DNA of 45,018 nucleotides, taken from an uncultured Shewanella sp. Its GTDB lineage: Bacteria; Pseudomonadota; Gammaproteobacteria; Enterobacterales; Shewanellaceae. How positions within the stretch are numbered: position 1 is the first letter of the stretch; each line of letters begins with the position of its first letter. The notes under the pieces are model-generated. The model was not told the DNA's origin, searched no databases, and worked only from the letters and a program-made list of their open reading frames with translations. The DNA lies in the NCBI RefSeq assembly GCF_947495455.1, contig NZ_CANLZC010000040.1, forward strand, positions 1-45,018, read 5' to 3'. The translations under genes and the position numbers were made by a program. This document shows positions 1 through 8,447 of the stretch, in pieces.

Positions 1-76
1 GAGCTTATTATGGTTGTTTGGAGTATTTTACCTCAAAACCCTTGATGTGGCTGCTTTATATAAGGGGACACCTAAG
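1..76 (-). repeat. Left terminal copy of a 76-bp inverted repeat (end of a repeated element)
   Basis: Bases 1-76 are the exact reverse complement of 44943-45018, and the match stops abruptly at base 77. Read from the gene side, the element begins CTTAGGTGTCCCC and runs outward past the window edge. Both copies show the same element end facing inward, as two inverted insertion-sequence or MITE copies would. No transposase is visible because only 76 bp are included. The left copy interrupts a gene and supplies its last six codons and stop. Confidence 0.85.
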
Positions 77-376
77 CCATATGGGATAGAGCTTGGCTAG
101 CCAACGCTCGATATCTTGTGAGCGATAGCCTAAGTATTCCCACTGATCTTGTGTGGCTTCAAGTAAGGTTTGTTTCGATATGGATTTGGCATAAGTCAGT
201 TTAAGGGCGGTATTTTGGTATGTTGGCGAAATATGGCCATTATGGGCGTATAATTCGGCTTCATACACTGTCCAAAATAAATAATCCATTTCTCCCTGTC
301 CCAACTTAGTTAAGTGTTGAAGAGGAGCTGCGAAGGCAGGGATCGAGAGCATAAAAAGTAAAAGCCATTTGTACAT
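56..376 (-). pseudogene. Chalcone isomerase-like protein, 3' end truncated by the terminal repeat
   Basis: The 106-residue product starts with a signal peptide (MYKWLLLFMLSIPAFA). Its body resembles the periplasmic chalcone-isomerase-like family found with DUF2878 and DUF1365 genes in gammaproteobacterial photolyase clusters. Members are usually about 170-180 residues. Here native sequence ends at base 77 (YPIW), and the last six residues (LRCPLI) and the TAA stop come entirely from the 76-bp repeat, so roughly the C-terminal 40% is lost. The gene begins 3 bp after the DUF2878 gene and is the last gene of the sigma-E/ChrR operon. Loss of function is inferred from length; the family call rests on context and N-terminal character. 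Confidence 0.65.
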
Positions 377-379
377 ACA

Positions 380-886
380 TCACCTCGATAGATCCCTGAA
401 GATCATTTGAAGATATCGATAACCATAAATTAATAAGGGCAATAATATTGACCAAGTCAACATCAGACTGCCAATGAGCCAAGTGATTGGCCAATGTGTT
501 TGTAAAGCGCCCGCTTGAATGCCTGCCCAATAGCTTAAGGTTCCGCCCAATGCACCAAAACAGGCGAGTAAGCCAATAGGTTGATTGATTAGCCAGTGTA
601 AACAGTGATTTAAACTGATGACAAACATAAACCAGAGCAGTAGCAGCCATAAGGGAAAAAAAGCCATTGGGCTGTAAAAGGCGCCTAAAAAGAGTAAAAG
701 TGCGTCTGCGGAAATCCCAATGAGGGATAAAAGTAATATTTTACTGTCAAATCTTGGACTTGGAGAACATAAAAAGTGTACTACCAATAAGCTTGCTATG
801 ATGAGTGCCGCCTGTTGGGGATACCACGCGGCGGCTGCCCAACTGGCTTGAAATAGAATGAGATTAATAATCCAAAAGCGCTTCAT
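380..886 (-). CDS. DUF2878 family membrane protein
   Basis: This 168-residue, very hydrophobic protein has about five to six membrane segments spread over its length, including residues about 5-40, 48-72, 74-95, 103-125 and 133-160. Size and context fit DUF2878, a family of unknown function regularly found beside cyclopropane-fatty-acid synthase-like and DUF1365 genes in Shewanella and Vibrio. Its 5' end overlaps the 3' end of the methyltransferase gene by 23 bp, and the chalcone-isomerase-like remnant follows after 3 bp, so it is translationally embedded in the operon. A role in inner-membrane lipid or envelope protection during photooxidative stress is inferred only from neighbours. Confidence 0.75.
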   Translation of the reverse strand: MKRFWIINLILFQASWAAAAWYPQQAALIIASLLVVHFLCSPSPRFDSKILLLSLIGISADALLLFLGAFYSPMAFFPLWLLLLWFMFVISLNHCLHWLINQPIGLLACFGALGGTLSYWAGIQAGALQTHWPITWLIGSLMLTWSILLPLLIYGYRYLQMIFRDLSR

Positions 887-2150
887 CTTTTAAGCCTTTG
901 TAGTCAGGTTTTCTCGCTAGAATTTGATGGGTGCTGATCACTCTTTCACGAAAGGCCCCTTCGCAATAACTGAAGTAAAAAAGCCATAGGCGTTTAAATT
1001 CTTCATCGTACTTTTGTGGATCGAGTCCTGACCAGTTTGCCAAAAACGCGACTCTCCAATCATTAAGCGTGCGGGCGTAATGCAATCCGATATCATTGAT
1101 TTCATGGATCACCATATCGGTATGGTTAGAAAAGTGTTTGGCGATTTCAGAAATAGAAGGCAGGCATCCTCCTGGAAAGATGTATTTTTGAATAAAATCG
1201 ACGCCTTTACGATATTGCTCGTAGCGTTGATCGGCAATGGTAATGGATTGCAGTAACATTTTGCCGTTAGGCTTTAATAGGGCAGAGCAAGTTTTGAAAA
1301 ATGTCGCTAGATATTCATGCCCAACGGCTTCAATCATCTCTATTGATACTAATTTATCGAATTGGCCGCTTAATTGTCGATAGTCTTGCTTGAGTAGGGT
1401 GATCTGGTTGGTAAGCCCAAGTGCATCAATGGTTTTTTTTGCCAAATCATGTTGCGCTTCAGAAATGGTGGTTGTGGTGACTTTGCAACCATAATGCTGT
1501 GCCATGTAAATGGCAAGCCCGCCCCAACCTGTGCCGATTTCAATGACATGATCTTGTTCATTTAGGCCTAATTGTTGACAAATAGTGTGCATTTTATGCT
1601 GTTGCGCTTGGTGCAATGTGGCATTGTGTTTTGGATATATTGCACAAGAGTAGAGCATTGAGCTGTCGAGAAAGCTTTCATATAAATCATTGCCCAAGTC
1701 GTAATGGGCTAAAATATTGCGTTTTGCACCTTGATTTGAATTTTTATTTTTAAGCCTCAACCATTGGTTTTTAAGGGTGACTAACCATTGGGTTTTACGC
1801 TCAATGGCATCTAATTGTTGTTGGCTTTTAGCCATAATTTGAATGACATGGGTTAGATTAGGGCTGCTCCACTTACCTGCAATGTATGCCTGTGCAGCGC
1901 CTATGCTGCCTTTAAAAATTAAATCTTGATAAAAGCTCACATCATGAACCTTGATTTTGCCTGATAAGGCGGCACTTTGATTGCCAAAATAATAGGTATT
2001 TTCGTTTTCTTCTATCTCTAAACTCACTGCTGTGAGTTGTTTTAAGATGTGAAAAATCAGTTGCCTATATTGCTGATCAGGTCGCATTTTTTTTATCAAG
2101 GCGTCGTATATCCATTTTAGTGAAGGCTTTTGCTTTATTGTTTGTTCCAT
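864..2150 (-). CDS. cfa: Cyclopropane-fatty-acyl-phospholipid synthase-like SAM methyltransferase
   Basis: This family transfers a methylene group from S-adenosylmethionine to unsaturated fatty acyl chains of membrane phospholipids. The C-terminal two thirds carry the family signatures: NILAHYDLGNDLYESFLDSS before the methyltransferase fold, the SAM-binding loop VIEIGTGWGGLAIYMA, and IEMIEAVGHEY. I chose the ATG at 2150 (428 residues), which has AGAGG five bases upstream. The frame stays open to a GTG at 2216, but that has no ribosome site and would overlap DUF1365 further. In Rhodobacter sphaeroides a cfa paralogue belongs to the sigma-E/ChrR regulon and is linked to the singlet-oxygen response, which fits this operon. 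True cyclopropanation versus another methylation cannot be told from sequence alone. Confidence 0.88.
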   Translation of the reverse strand: MEQTIKQKPSLKWIYDALIKKMRPDQQYRQLIFHILKQLTAVSLEIEENENTYYFGNQSAALSGKIKVHDVSFYQDLIFKGSIGAAQAYIAGKWSSPNLTHVIQIMAKSQQQLDAIERKTQWLVTLKNQWLRLKNKNSNQGAKRNILAHYDLGNDLYESFLDSSMLYSCAIYPKHNATLHQAQQHKMHTICQQLGLNEQDHVIEIGTGWGGLAIYMAQHYGCKVTTTTISEAQHDLAKKTIDALGLTNQITLLKQDYRQLSGQFDKLVSIEMIEAVGHEYLATFFKTCSALLKPNGKMLLQSITIADQRYEQYRKGVDFIQKYIFPGGCLPSISEIAKHFSNHTDMVIHEINDIGLHYARTLNDWRVAFLANWSGLDPQKYDEEFKRLWLFYFSYCEGAFRERVISTHQILARKPDYKGLKDEALLDY

Positions 2151-2178
2151 GTCTACCTCTAAGGTTATAGTTTGACTG

Positions 2179-2913
2179 TTAAGTTTTACGCTTTGGGTGC
2201 TCGATAAACGGGACACGCTTAATGAATAGTTTCAGTGCTTGCCAGTAAATGCCGATAACAATTTTCAACGTCATCGATGGAACAGTCATGAGTATGCGCC
2301 AAAACTCAGTGCGACTGATGGTGTGTTTTTTAAGAGACAGGGTTGCGTCAAAGACTTTTTGCTCTTGATGATTTTCGATGTGCACCATGGCATGCTTACC
2401 AGGTGGGGTGAGACGCCAGTGATACATCATGTTAATGTCCATAAAAGGTGAGACATGGAAATTCTTCTTGATTTTCATTTCTTCACTCATGTTAATTAAA
2501 TAATAATGCCGCTCTCGCCAAGGTGTGTTACTGACTTCTGCTAGCATATATTGACAGACTTGATTATCGTCGTAGCAAAAGTAGCAATTGATCGGACTAA
2601 AATAGAGGCCTAAGCAACGACACTGAACTAACATCATGGCTCGATTTTGGCTTGACCAATGGCCGCCAAGCGCGCGCACTTTATAGCTAATACGTTGTTT
2701 TAAGTTCCCTGGTTCACTTTTGATATAATCTTTTTCATGAAAACGGATGGGATTGAACCATTGCAGACCAAAAATAGGGCTGACTTGAGAGACAGTGATG
2801 AGTTCATCAAGATCCAGCCCCATCATATAAATGGCATAATTAAATTGATGGGGGATGGCACCAAATCGACGATGGCGGACGTGCCCCTTATAAATGCCGC
2901 TGTGTATTGTCAT
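2179..2913 (-). CDS. DUF1365 family protein
   Basis: The 244-residue protein begins MTIHSGIYKGHVRHRRFGAI and contains the DUF1365 hallmarks of an N-terminal YxGxVxHxR segment, a central LGLYFSPINCYFCYD block and a late HVSPFMDINMMYHWR block. No catalytic function is established for the family. It is almost always encoded next to an FAD-dependent amine-oxidase-like protein and a cfa-like methyltransferase, as here, so the three probably act on the same lipid or isoprenoid-type substrate. The start codon overlaps the stop of the upstream FAD gene as ATGA, and the 3' end runs past the start of cfa by 29 bp only if the longer cfa form is used. Confidence 0.88.
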   Translation of the reverse strand: MTIHSGIYKGHVRHRRFGAIPHQFNYAIYMMGLDLDELITVSQVSPIFGLQWFNPIRFHEKDYIKSEPGNLKQRISYKVRALGGHWSSQNRAMMLVQCRCLGLYFSPINCYFCYDDNQVCQYMLAEVSNTPWRERHYYLINMSEEMKIKKNFHVSPFMDINMMYHWRLTPPGKHAMVHIENHQEQKVFDATLSLKKHTISRTEFWRILMTVPSMTLKIVIGIYWQALKLFIKRVPFIEHPKRKT

Positions 2914-4163
2914 AAAGGGACACCTAAGGCTTGAGTGACATCTAAGGCACTTTTGACACCATCCTCATGAAAACCGTTATACCAATAAGCGCCGACATAA
3001 TAGGTATGTTTTTGACCATTAATGACTGGGCGTTTTTGTTGTGCTTTGACACTGTGACTGTTGAGGATTGGATGGTGGTAAACAAAAGATCGCAGTATTT
3101 TAGTGGGATCTATGTACTCATTTTGATTTAAGGTGACACAAAAGGTGGTCTTACTATGGAGTCCTTGAAGAATATTCATATTGTATGTTACACAAGCCGG
3201 GCAGGTTTTATCATTATCCAGTTTGTAATTCCAGCTGGCCCACGCCCGTGATTTTTGTGGCAGTAAATCTGTATCGGTATGGAGTACGACATCATTACGA
3301 CTATAAGGGATTGCAGTTAATATGTCGGTTTCACTTGGTGTTGGATCGGCGAGTAAGGCCAACGCTTGATCAGAATGGCAGGCAAAAATCACCTCATCAA
3401 AACGATGTTTGTCACCATTGTGCATTTCAATCGTGACACCTTGGGGTTGGCGACTGATATGGTTAATTTGACAGTTGAGTAAAATAGGCCTTTTTAATTG
3501 TGCTTGAATGGCTTTGACATAGGAGTGAGAGCCGTCTGGGATCACATACCATTGAGGTCTATCGAGGACATTGAGTAAACCATGATGATAGAAAAATTGA
3601 ATAAAAAATTTAAGTTCAAAGGCTTGCATCGTTTCTAAGCTAGTGGACCAAATAGCGGCTCCCATAGGGAGAATGTAGTGCTCACTGAAAAATGTCGAGA
3701 ATCCTTGTTGTTTAAGGTATTGGCCTAAAGTGAGAGTGGGGTCGATATTGTGTTGTGAGTAAGTGCGTTTGCAATCACGGTTAAACCTGATTATTTCCCG
3801 TAAAAACCGCCAAAACTGCGGTCGAAAAAGATTGCGCCTTTGAGCGAACAAGGAGTTGATATTATGTCCATTATACTCAAAACCTGAATGGCTATTATGA
3901 ACACTAAAGCTCATTTCGGTTGCTTGGCGTGATATGTTGAGTCGCTTCAGCAACTGATTAAAATTGGGATAAGTGCGGTCATTAAAAACAATAAACCCAG
4001 TATCGATAGCTAAGGTTTGATCTTGATGAGTAATATCAACTGTTGCCGTGTGTCCACCCACATAATTATTTTTTTCAAACACAGTGACATCATACTGCTT
4101 ATTCAGTAAATAGGCGCAAGTGAGGCCGGATATTCCAGAGCCAATAATGGCAATTTTTTTCAT
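2910..4163 (-). CDS. FAD-dependent oxidoreductase, amine oxidase/NAD(P)-binding family
   Basis: The 417-residue protein opens with a dinucleotide-binding fold (KKIAIIGSGISGLTCAYLL, GxGxxG) followed by the acidic FAD-ribose ligand in VTVFEKNNYVGGHTA. It ends with the flavin-contact block YYVGAYWYNGFHEDG, typical of the protoporphyrinogen-oxidase/amine-oxidase superfamily proteins encoded beside DUF1365. Substrate is unknown; in this neighbourhood a lipid-modifying oxidation is likely. I start it at the ATG at 4163, which overlaps the SDR stop as ATGA and gives the canonical MKKIAIIGSG N-terminus; an upstream extension to 4196 would lie inside the SDR gene. Its last codons happen to match the edge of the terminal repeat (see findings). 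Confidence 0.87.
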   Translation of the reverse strand: MKKIAIIGSGISGLTCAYLLNKQYDVTVFEKNNYVGGHTATVDITHQDQTLAIDTGFIVFNDRTYPNFNQLLKRLNISRQATEMSFSVHNSHSGFEYNGHNINSLFAQRRNLFRPQFWRFLREIIRFNRDCKRTYSQHNIDPTLTLGQYLKQQGFSTFFSEHYILPMGAAIWSTSLETMQAFELKFFIQFFYHHGLLNVLDRPQWYVIPDGSHSYVKAIQAQLKRPILLNCQINHISRQPQGVTIEMHNGDKHRFDEVIFACHSDQALALLADPTPSETDILTAIPYSRNDVVLHTDTDLLPQKSRAWASWNYKLDNDKTCPACVTYNMNILQGLHSKTTFCVTLNQNEYIDPTKILRSFVYHHPILNSHSVKAQQKRPVINGQKHTYYVGAYWYNGFHEDGVKSALDVTQALGVPL

Positions 4164-4873
4164 TCTTTTATCATCCTTGTGGCGATCTTTTGCCAAATTG
4201 ACAGAGGTAAATATCGCAATAACTTCATGACGCAGACAAATACAATGGGAAAATTAATGATGGATTTTCCTTTAGCAATGCCGCGAATAATTTTGATAGC
4301 GGCTTGTTGGCTGTCCATTAACATTGGCATAGCAAATTGATTGCGCTTGGTCAGTGGTGTGTCCACAAATCCTGGATGGATAAGGGTGGTGTTGATTTGG
4401 TGCTGGTGCAATGAAATCGATAAGGTTTGACTCAAGTAACTTAATGCTGCTTTTGACGCGCCATAAGCTTCAGCTCTAGGCAGAGGTAACAAAGCTGCAC
4501 TTGAACTAATAAACACGACTCTGCCTCCTTTTTTGATATGTTTAAGCCAGTTTTGGAGCCCATAGGCAATAGCAATAAGGTTAATATGTATGATCCTTTC
4601 AAATTTTTGTGCATCAAAGTCAATGCAATCATCGATATATTCACAATTTCCGGCATTAAAAATAAGTAAGTCAATAGGGGCATCGAGCTGAGGGTAATCT
4701 TGATAATCGGTCAAATTAAAACAAAGCGTGTTGATGTTGGAACTTAACGCTGTGAGTTGTTCTAATTTTTGTGGATTGCGACCACAAGCAATGACTGTAT
4801 CGCCTTGCTTGGCATATTCCCGTGTTAGCTGATAGCCAATGCCTGAGGTTGCACCTGTAATGAGAATTCTCAT
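4160..4873 (-). CDS. Short-chain dehydrogenase/reductase (SDR)
   Basis: This 237-residue classical SDR has the N-terminal NAD(P)-binding motif TGATSGIG (residues about 6-13) and the NAG structural motif (LIFNAGN). The catalytic serine lies in VFISSSAALL and the YxxxK dyad in AYGASKAALSYL. GRNPQK after the second strand suggests NADP preference through its arginine. The C-terminal 45 residues are hydrophobic. It starts with an ATGA overlap from the SnoaL-like gene and ends with an ATGA overlap into the FAD oxidoreductase, so all three are likely made together. Substrate unknown; an oxidised lipid aldehyde or ketone is a reasonable guess from context. Confidence 0.9.
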   Translation of the reverse strand: MRILITGATSGIGYQLTREYAKQGDTVIACGRNPQKLEQLTALSSNINTLCFNLTDYQDYPQLDAPIDLLIFNAGNCEYIDDCIDFDAQKFERIIHINLIAIAYGLQNWLKHIKKGGRVVFISSSAALLPLPRAEAYGASKAALSYLSQTLSISLHQHQINTTLIHPGFVDTPLTKRNQFAMPMLMDSQQAAIKIIRGIAKGKSIINFPIVFVCVMKLLRYLPLSIWQKIATRMIKE

Positions 4874-5304
4874 GATTGACTCGCTCTGTGTTTGATGTGA
4901 GTAATAACATGGCCTAAAACGGGAATGTGTTCATAAATCATGGCACCTAAATCCAAATAATCACGATGAAAGATCACTTGTTCATCTTGAGCTTTTAAGT
5001 GTGAGTGGCCTTGGATTGTGATGGGACGTTTGCCGTTTAATTTTTTATGGCAAAAGATCATACTCCAATAGATGGCTGCTTCATGCTTTTGATAAAAAGT
5101 ATGCTCTATTTGAAACTGACAACTGATAATGTTCTGGTACATTCGTTCGAAATAGTGGAGTAAATTATCGACTCCTTTGACCGTGTGCATTGGATCGGTA
5201 AAGTGAACATCGCTGTGGTAAACCTGTTTGATTAACCCTAAGTTATCTGTGCCGAGCCGATTGTATAGCTCAACAAATGCCTTTAACCATAGTGGATCTG
5301 CCAT
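4870..5304 (-). CDS. SnoaL/NTF2-like small protein
   Basis: The 144-residue protein has the cone-shaped NTF2-like fold signature. An N-terminal helix (WLKAFVELYNRLGTDNLGLI) is followed by YHSDVHFTDPMHTVKGVDNL, where the FxDP segment lines the pocket in SnoaL-like proteins, then alternating strands ending with HRDYLDLGAMIYEHIPVLG. The same family sits between photolyase and SDR genes in Shewanella and Vibrio and is part of sigma-E/ChrR-type regulons. Function unknown: either a small-molecule isomerase/hydratase or a binding protein. The ribosome site GGAG lies upstream of the ATG at 5304; a 53-bp gap separates it from the photolyase, the largest gap within the operon. Confidence 0.82.
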   Translation of the reverse strand: MADPLWLKAFVELYNRLGTDNLGLIKQVYHSDVHFTDPMHTVKGVDNLLHYFERMYQNIISCQFQIEHTFYQKHEAAIYWSMIFCHKKLNGKRPITIQGHSHLKAQDEQVIFHRDYLDLGAMIYEHIPVLGHVITHIKHRASQS

Positions 5305-5357
5305 TATTATCTCCTGAGTGGAACTATCATTATTCTCTTGACTTTCAATTAACTGTG

Positions 5358-6794
5358 TTAACGCATTTGCGATCCTTTTTTAAAAAAATCAAGTGCTCTT
5401 AATCTTGCCTGCTTATGTTCCACAAGTGCTGGCCAGTAATGAGCTGTTTTAGAATATTGTTTCAGGTAGTTGTGGGGAAAATGGATCGCTTTATTGGGCA
5501 CAGCATGCAATTCGGGTAAATATCGACGAATAAAATCCCCGTTAGGATCAAATTTTTGACTTTGAAGTATGGGATTGAAAATTCTAAAATAGGGCTGTGC
5601 ATCACAGCCTGTACTTGCGGCCCACTGCCAACCTCCATTGTTGGCACTGAAGTCGCCGTCAATCAAGTGAGACATAAAAAATTGCTCGCCCCAATGCCAA
5701 TCAATCAACAGGTGTTTAGTTAAAAAGCTGGCCACGATCATTCTTAGGCGATTATGCATCCAACCGGTTTTCAATAATTGACGCATGGCGGCATCGACAA
5801 TCGGATAGCCTGTTTTTCCTTGGCACCATGCATTGAAATGATCCATTGAATTGAGCCAAGGTAAGTGCTGATATTGACGTTGAAAACATTCTCCTTGGAT
5901 CAATGTTGGAAAGTGAAACAGCAAGTGCTTGTAAAAATCACGCCATATAAGTTCATTAAGCCAAGAAAAATGCGGGTGTTCAGTATCAAAGAGGACTTGA
6001 GGCTGGGCTTGAATGAGTTGAGTGGCCACTAAGCGAGGGCTAATGGCCCCTATTGCAAAATAGGGGGAAAGTCCTGATGTGCCTTTAATGGCGGGAAAAT
6101 CACGATCTGCTGTGTAGTCTTGTACCTTTTTTTGTAAAAATAGTGGCAGTACTTGGGTCATCATTTGATGACTCAGAGGCCAAGCCTTGGAGCTTTTTCT
6201 GGGATAATCAAATTGAAAAGCCTGAGCAGGTACGGCTTGCATGGAAGTCTGTGTGCCTGACTCTGCAGGATGAACACTCGTATGTTGGTTAGGCGTGTCA
6301 ACACATTCGATGCCGTTTGTTTGTACATAGGTTAACCATGCTTTTTTAAAGGGTGTAAAGACTTTGAACATTTGTCCTTGTTTATTGAGTATTTTTCCTC
6401 GCGTTACCAGAATATCTGATTCAAACAAGGTCAGCTCAAATGAAGCGTCTTGTAAGGCATTATCGCGCCTCATTTCGTTGGTTTCATGCTCACGATTGGC
6501 AAAAACTTGTGTGATAGTATGTTGCTGACAATAAAGCCTTAAGGCTTTATTTTGTGTGTTATAACATTGGGCTGATAAGTGAATGAGTGTGATCCCAAAT
6601 GAAGCCAGTTGTTGCTTGAGCATGTTTAAATGTCTTGCAATAAAATCGGCTTGAATAGGAGCCATATGATGTTGTTGCCACTGAAGGGGGGTTGAAATAT
6701 ACAAGGCGGTGGTCGCCCCTGATCGTATGGCTTGCACTAAAGCGGGGTTGTCGTGAACGCGAAGATCACGACGTAACCAAAGTAAGGAATTCAA
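5358..6794 (-). CDS. phrB: Deoxyribodipyrimidine photolyase (class I CPD photolyase)
   Basis: This enzyme uses blue or near-UV light to split cyclobutane pyrimidine dimers. The 478-residue length is usual for the class. The N-terminal antenna-chromophore Rossmann domain starts SLLWLRRDLRVHDNPAL. The C-terminal FAD domain shows WLNELIWRDFYKHLL, TGYPIVDAAMRQLLKTGWMH, NRLRMIVASFLTKHL and WQWAASTGCDAQPYFRIFNP, the last two being the flavin-binding and DNA-lesion-binding blocks. The ATG overlaps the stop of the DUF523/DUF1722 gene as ATGA. Membership of the sigma-E/ChrR operon explains light-dependent induction in related bacteria. A (6-4) photolyase or cryptochrome is less likely because the E. 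coli PhrB-type motifs are intact. Confidence 0.95.
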   Translation of the reverse strand: MNSLLWLRRDLRVHDNPALVQAIRSGATTALYISTPLQWQQHHMAPIQADFIARHLNMLKQQLASFGITLIHLSAQCYNTQNKALRLYCQQHTITQVFANREHETNEMRRDNALQDASFELTLFESDILVTRGKILNKQGQMFKVFTPFKKAWLTYVQTNGIECVDTPNQHTSVHPAESGTQTSMQAVPAQAFQFDYPRKSSKAWPLSHQMMTQVLPLFLQKKVQDYTADRDFPAIKGTSGLSPYFAIGAISPRLVATQLIQAQPQVLFDTEHPHFSWLNELIWRDFYKHLLFHFPTLIQGECFQRQYQHLPWLNSMDHFNAWCQGKTGYPIVDAAMRQLLKTGWMHNRLRMIVASFLTKHLLIDWHWGEQFFMSHLIDGDFSANNGGWQWAASTGCDAQPYFRIFNPILQSQKFDPNGDFIRRYLPELHAVPNKAIHFPHNYLKQYSKTAHYWPALVEHKQARLRALDFFKKGSQMR

Positions 6795-7747
6795 TAGCCA
6801 TACCTCAATTTAAGGGGTTCTGGATGTGGATTAAGGTAAGCTTGCTGGCTTAAATATTCATTAGGGAACTCACGTAAATAATGCTTGATCAATGTTAATG
6901 GCACTAATAGTGGCGTCAAACCTTTACGATAAGAGGCAATGACTTGAGTCAGCTCTGCTCGTTTGTCTTTATTTAAGTGTTTTTTAAAGTAACCTTGTAA
7001 ATGCTGTAGCGTATTAGTGTGAGATTTTTTTGAGGCTAAGTGACGCAATGCGTCCATGAGCAAATGGATGTACTCATCGCCTAACGCATCAATGGATAGA
7101 GTGGATTGGGTTCCTATTAATTGCCCAAGTTTACGGTAGCTTTCAGAATGATGACTCATAACTAAATATTTGACTTGGCTGTGAAACTTGATCAGTTTGC
7201 GCTTGCTTAAGCCGCTGGCTTTAAGTGTTAGCCACTTTTGATAGGTGAAAATGCGAGTAATGAAGTTTTCACGTAATAGTGGATCGTTAAGGCGGCCATT
7301 TTCTTCCACTGGTAAGGCGGGGTTGGCGTCCATGATTTGACGAGCAAATAGCCCTATACCCACTGCACTTGAGCCTTTACCGTGATGATGATAGACCTTT
7401 ACTCTTTCCATGCCACAAGTTGGGCTTTTTGCACAAAAAATAAATCCTGCCAGATCCGAGCAAGTGTTGGCCATGTCTTTACCATATTGGGTGATGGCCA
7501 TAGTGACATTCTGGCTGCCATCGGGGCGTGAAAGAAGGATTTGCCCGTCTTTTTCTATTTGCCGAATGGTTTTTCTCGGAGTGGAAAGGCCCACTGCAAC
7601 TTCAGGACAAATGGGTTTGAATTGTACATACTGACTCAGTTGTTCAGTGCAAAACACAGAGCGTTTATGTCCTCCGTCAAATCGAACATTTTGCCCCATG
7701 ACACAGGCGCTAATACCTATCTTCACTTTGTTGATTATGTTACTCAT
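6791..7747 (-). CDS. DUF523 and DUF1722 fusion protein (YbgA-like)
   Basis: The 318-residue protein joins two domains. Residues about 8-150 are DUF523, with KIGISACVMGQNVRFDGGHK, the cysteine motif AKSPTCGM and several GxG turns. Residues about 185-300 are DUF1722/YbgA, with FHSQVKYLVMSHHSESYRKLG. DUF1722 proteins are classic neighbours of photolyase genes; YbgA precedes phr in E. coli. DUF523 has been linked to small-molecule or thiouracil-related metabolism, but the role of the fusion is not known. It overlaps photolyase by ATGA and starts 19 bp after the anti-sigma gene, so it is co-transcribed with both. Confidence 0.88.
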   Translation of the reverse strand: MSNIINKVKIGISACVMGQNVRFDGGHKRSVFCTEQLSQYVQFKPICPEVAVGLSTPRKTIRQIEKDGQILLSRPDGSQNVTMAITQYGKDMANTCSDLAGFIFCAKSPTCGMERVKVYHHHGKGSSAVGIGLFARQIMDANPALPVEENGRLNDPLLRENFITRIFTYQKWLTLKASGLSKRKLIKFHSQVKYLVMSHHSESYRKLGQLIGTQSTLSIDALGDEYIHLLMDALRHLASKKSHTNTLQHLQGYFKKHLNKDKRAELTQVIASYRKGLTPLLVPLTLIKHYLREFPNEYLSQQAYLNPHPEPLKLRYGY

Positions 7748-7766
7748 TAGGGTACTCCGCTCCTTA

Positions 7767-8447
7767 TTAGTAAATTAATTTACCAAGAGGATTTAATATT
7801 TGTGATATGCCTTGAGTAAATTTAAGCGCGTCACTGGAAACGGTGAGGCAAACACAGCCACTTTTTGAAACGGGCTGATGAGTATGTTCATCATTTAACC
7901 AGATAAAGTCTCCAGCTTGATAGGTGCCCATCTCATCTTCAAAGCTACCTTGTAATAATAAGGTGATTTCAAATCCTTTGTGAGTGTGCCGAGGTACACT
8001 GCCTGTTTTGGCTATACTCAATAAGCTCATTCTGCGTTCATCATCATCGACATTGAGTCGAGATCGAGATATTTTTCCTATGCCTTGCCATTCGTTAAGT
8101 GCAATAGACTGTAACGCCATTGGCAAAGGGAGGCGTTGACCTTCGACTTCAATTTCTGTAATGGTTTTAGGTAGCGAAAATGTGTCTTCTTGTGGGCTGT
8201 TGATGATTTTATTGATGAGATCGGTGTCAGGTTCACTCATTGGCACATGGACAGTGTCAGTTCCGTGAATATCGTTATCAGCTAATTGAAAGTGCAGCGA
8301 GGCGGCTTCTTCAGTGAGCTTGGCCACTTTTTGCTGGCAAGCAGTGCACATTTCAATATGACTAGACACTATGATTGATAGACTAATGCTTAAATCGGCT
8401 TCGACGAAACGGGTGAGTATTGCGTCTGAGGGATGGTAATTAATCAT
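7767..8447 (-). CDS. chrR: ChrR family anti-sigma factor (zinc-binding, cupin)
   Basis: The 226-residue protein has two parts. The N-terminal anti-sigma domain carries the zinc motif HIEMCTAC (H-x3-C-x2-C) plus an upstream histidine in MINYHPSD. The C-terminal cupin has the metal-binding cluster PRHTHKGFE, GDFIWLNDEHTHQP and a late VCLTV strand. ChrR binds its ECF sigma factor and releases it when singlet oxygen forms, as established in Rhodobacter sphaeroides. I start it at the ATG at 8447 (GGAG upstream), which overlaps the sigma gene by 8 bp; the further in-frame extension to 8489 lies wholly inside the sigma gene. Confidence 0.93.
   Translation of the reverse strand: MINYHPSDAILTRFVEADLSISLSIIVSSHIEMCTACQQKVAKLTEEAASLHFQLADNDIHGTDTVHVPMSEPDTDLINKIINSPQEDTFSLPKTITEIEVEGQRLPLPMALQSIALNEWQGIGKISRSRLNVDDDERRMSLLSIAKTGSVPRHTHKGFEITLLLQGSFEDEMGTYQAGDFIWLNDEHTHQPVSKSGCVCLTVSSDALKFTQGISQILNPLGKLIY

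Noticed and set aside
2151..2216. Longer N-terminus for the cfa-like protein from GTG at 2216
   Set aside because: There is no ribosome site, it overlaps DUF1365 by 38 bp, and the internal ATG at 2150 has AGAGG at ideal spacing.
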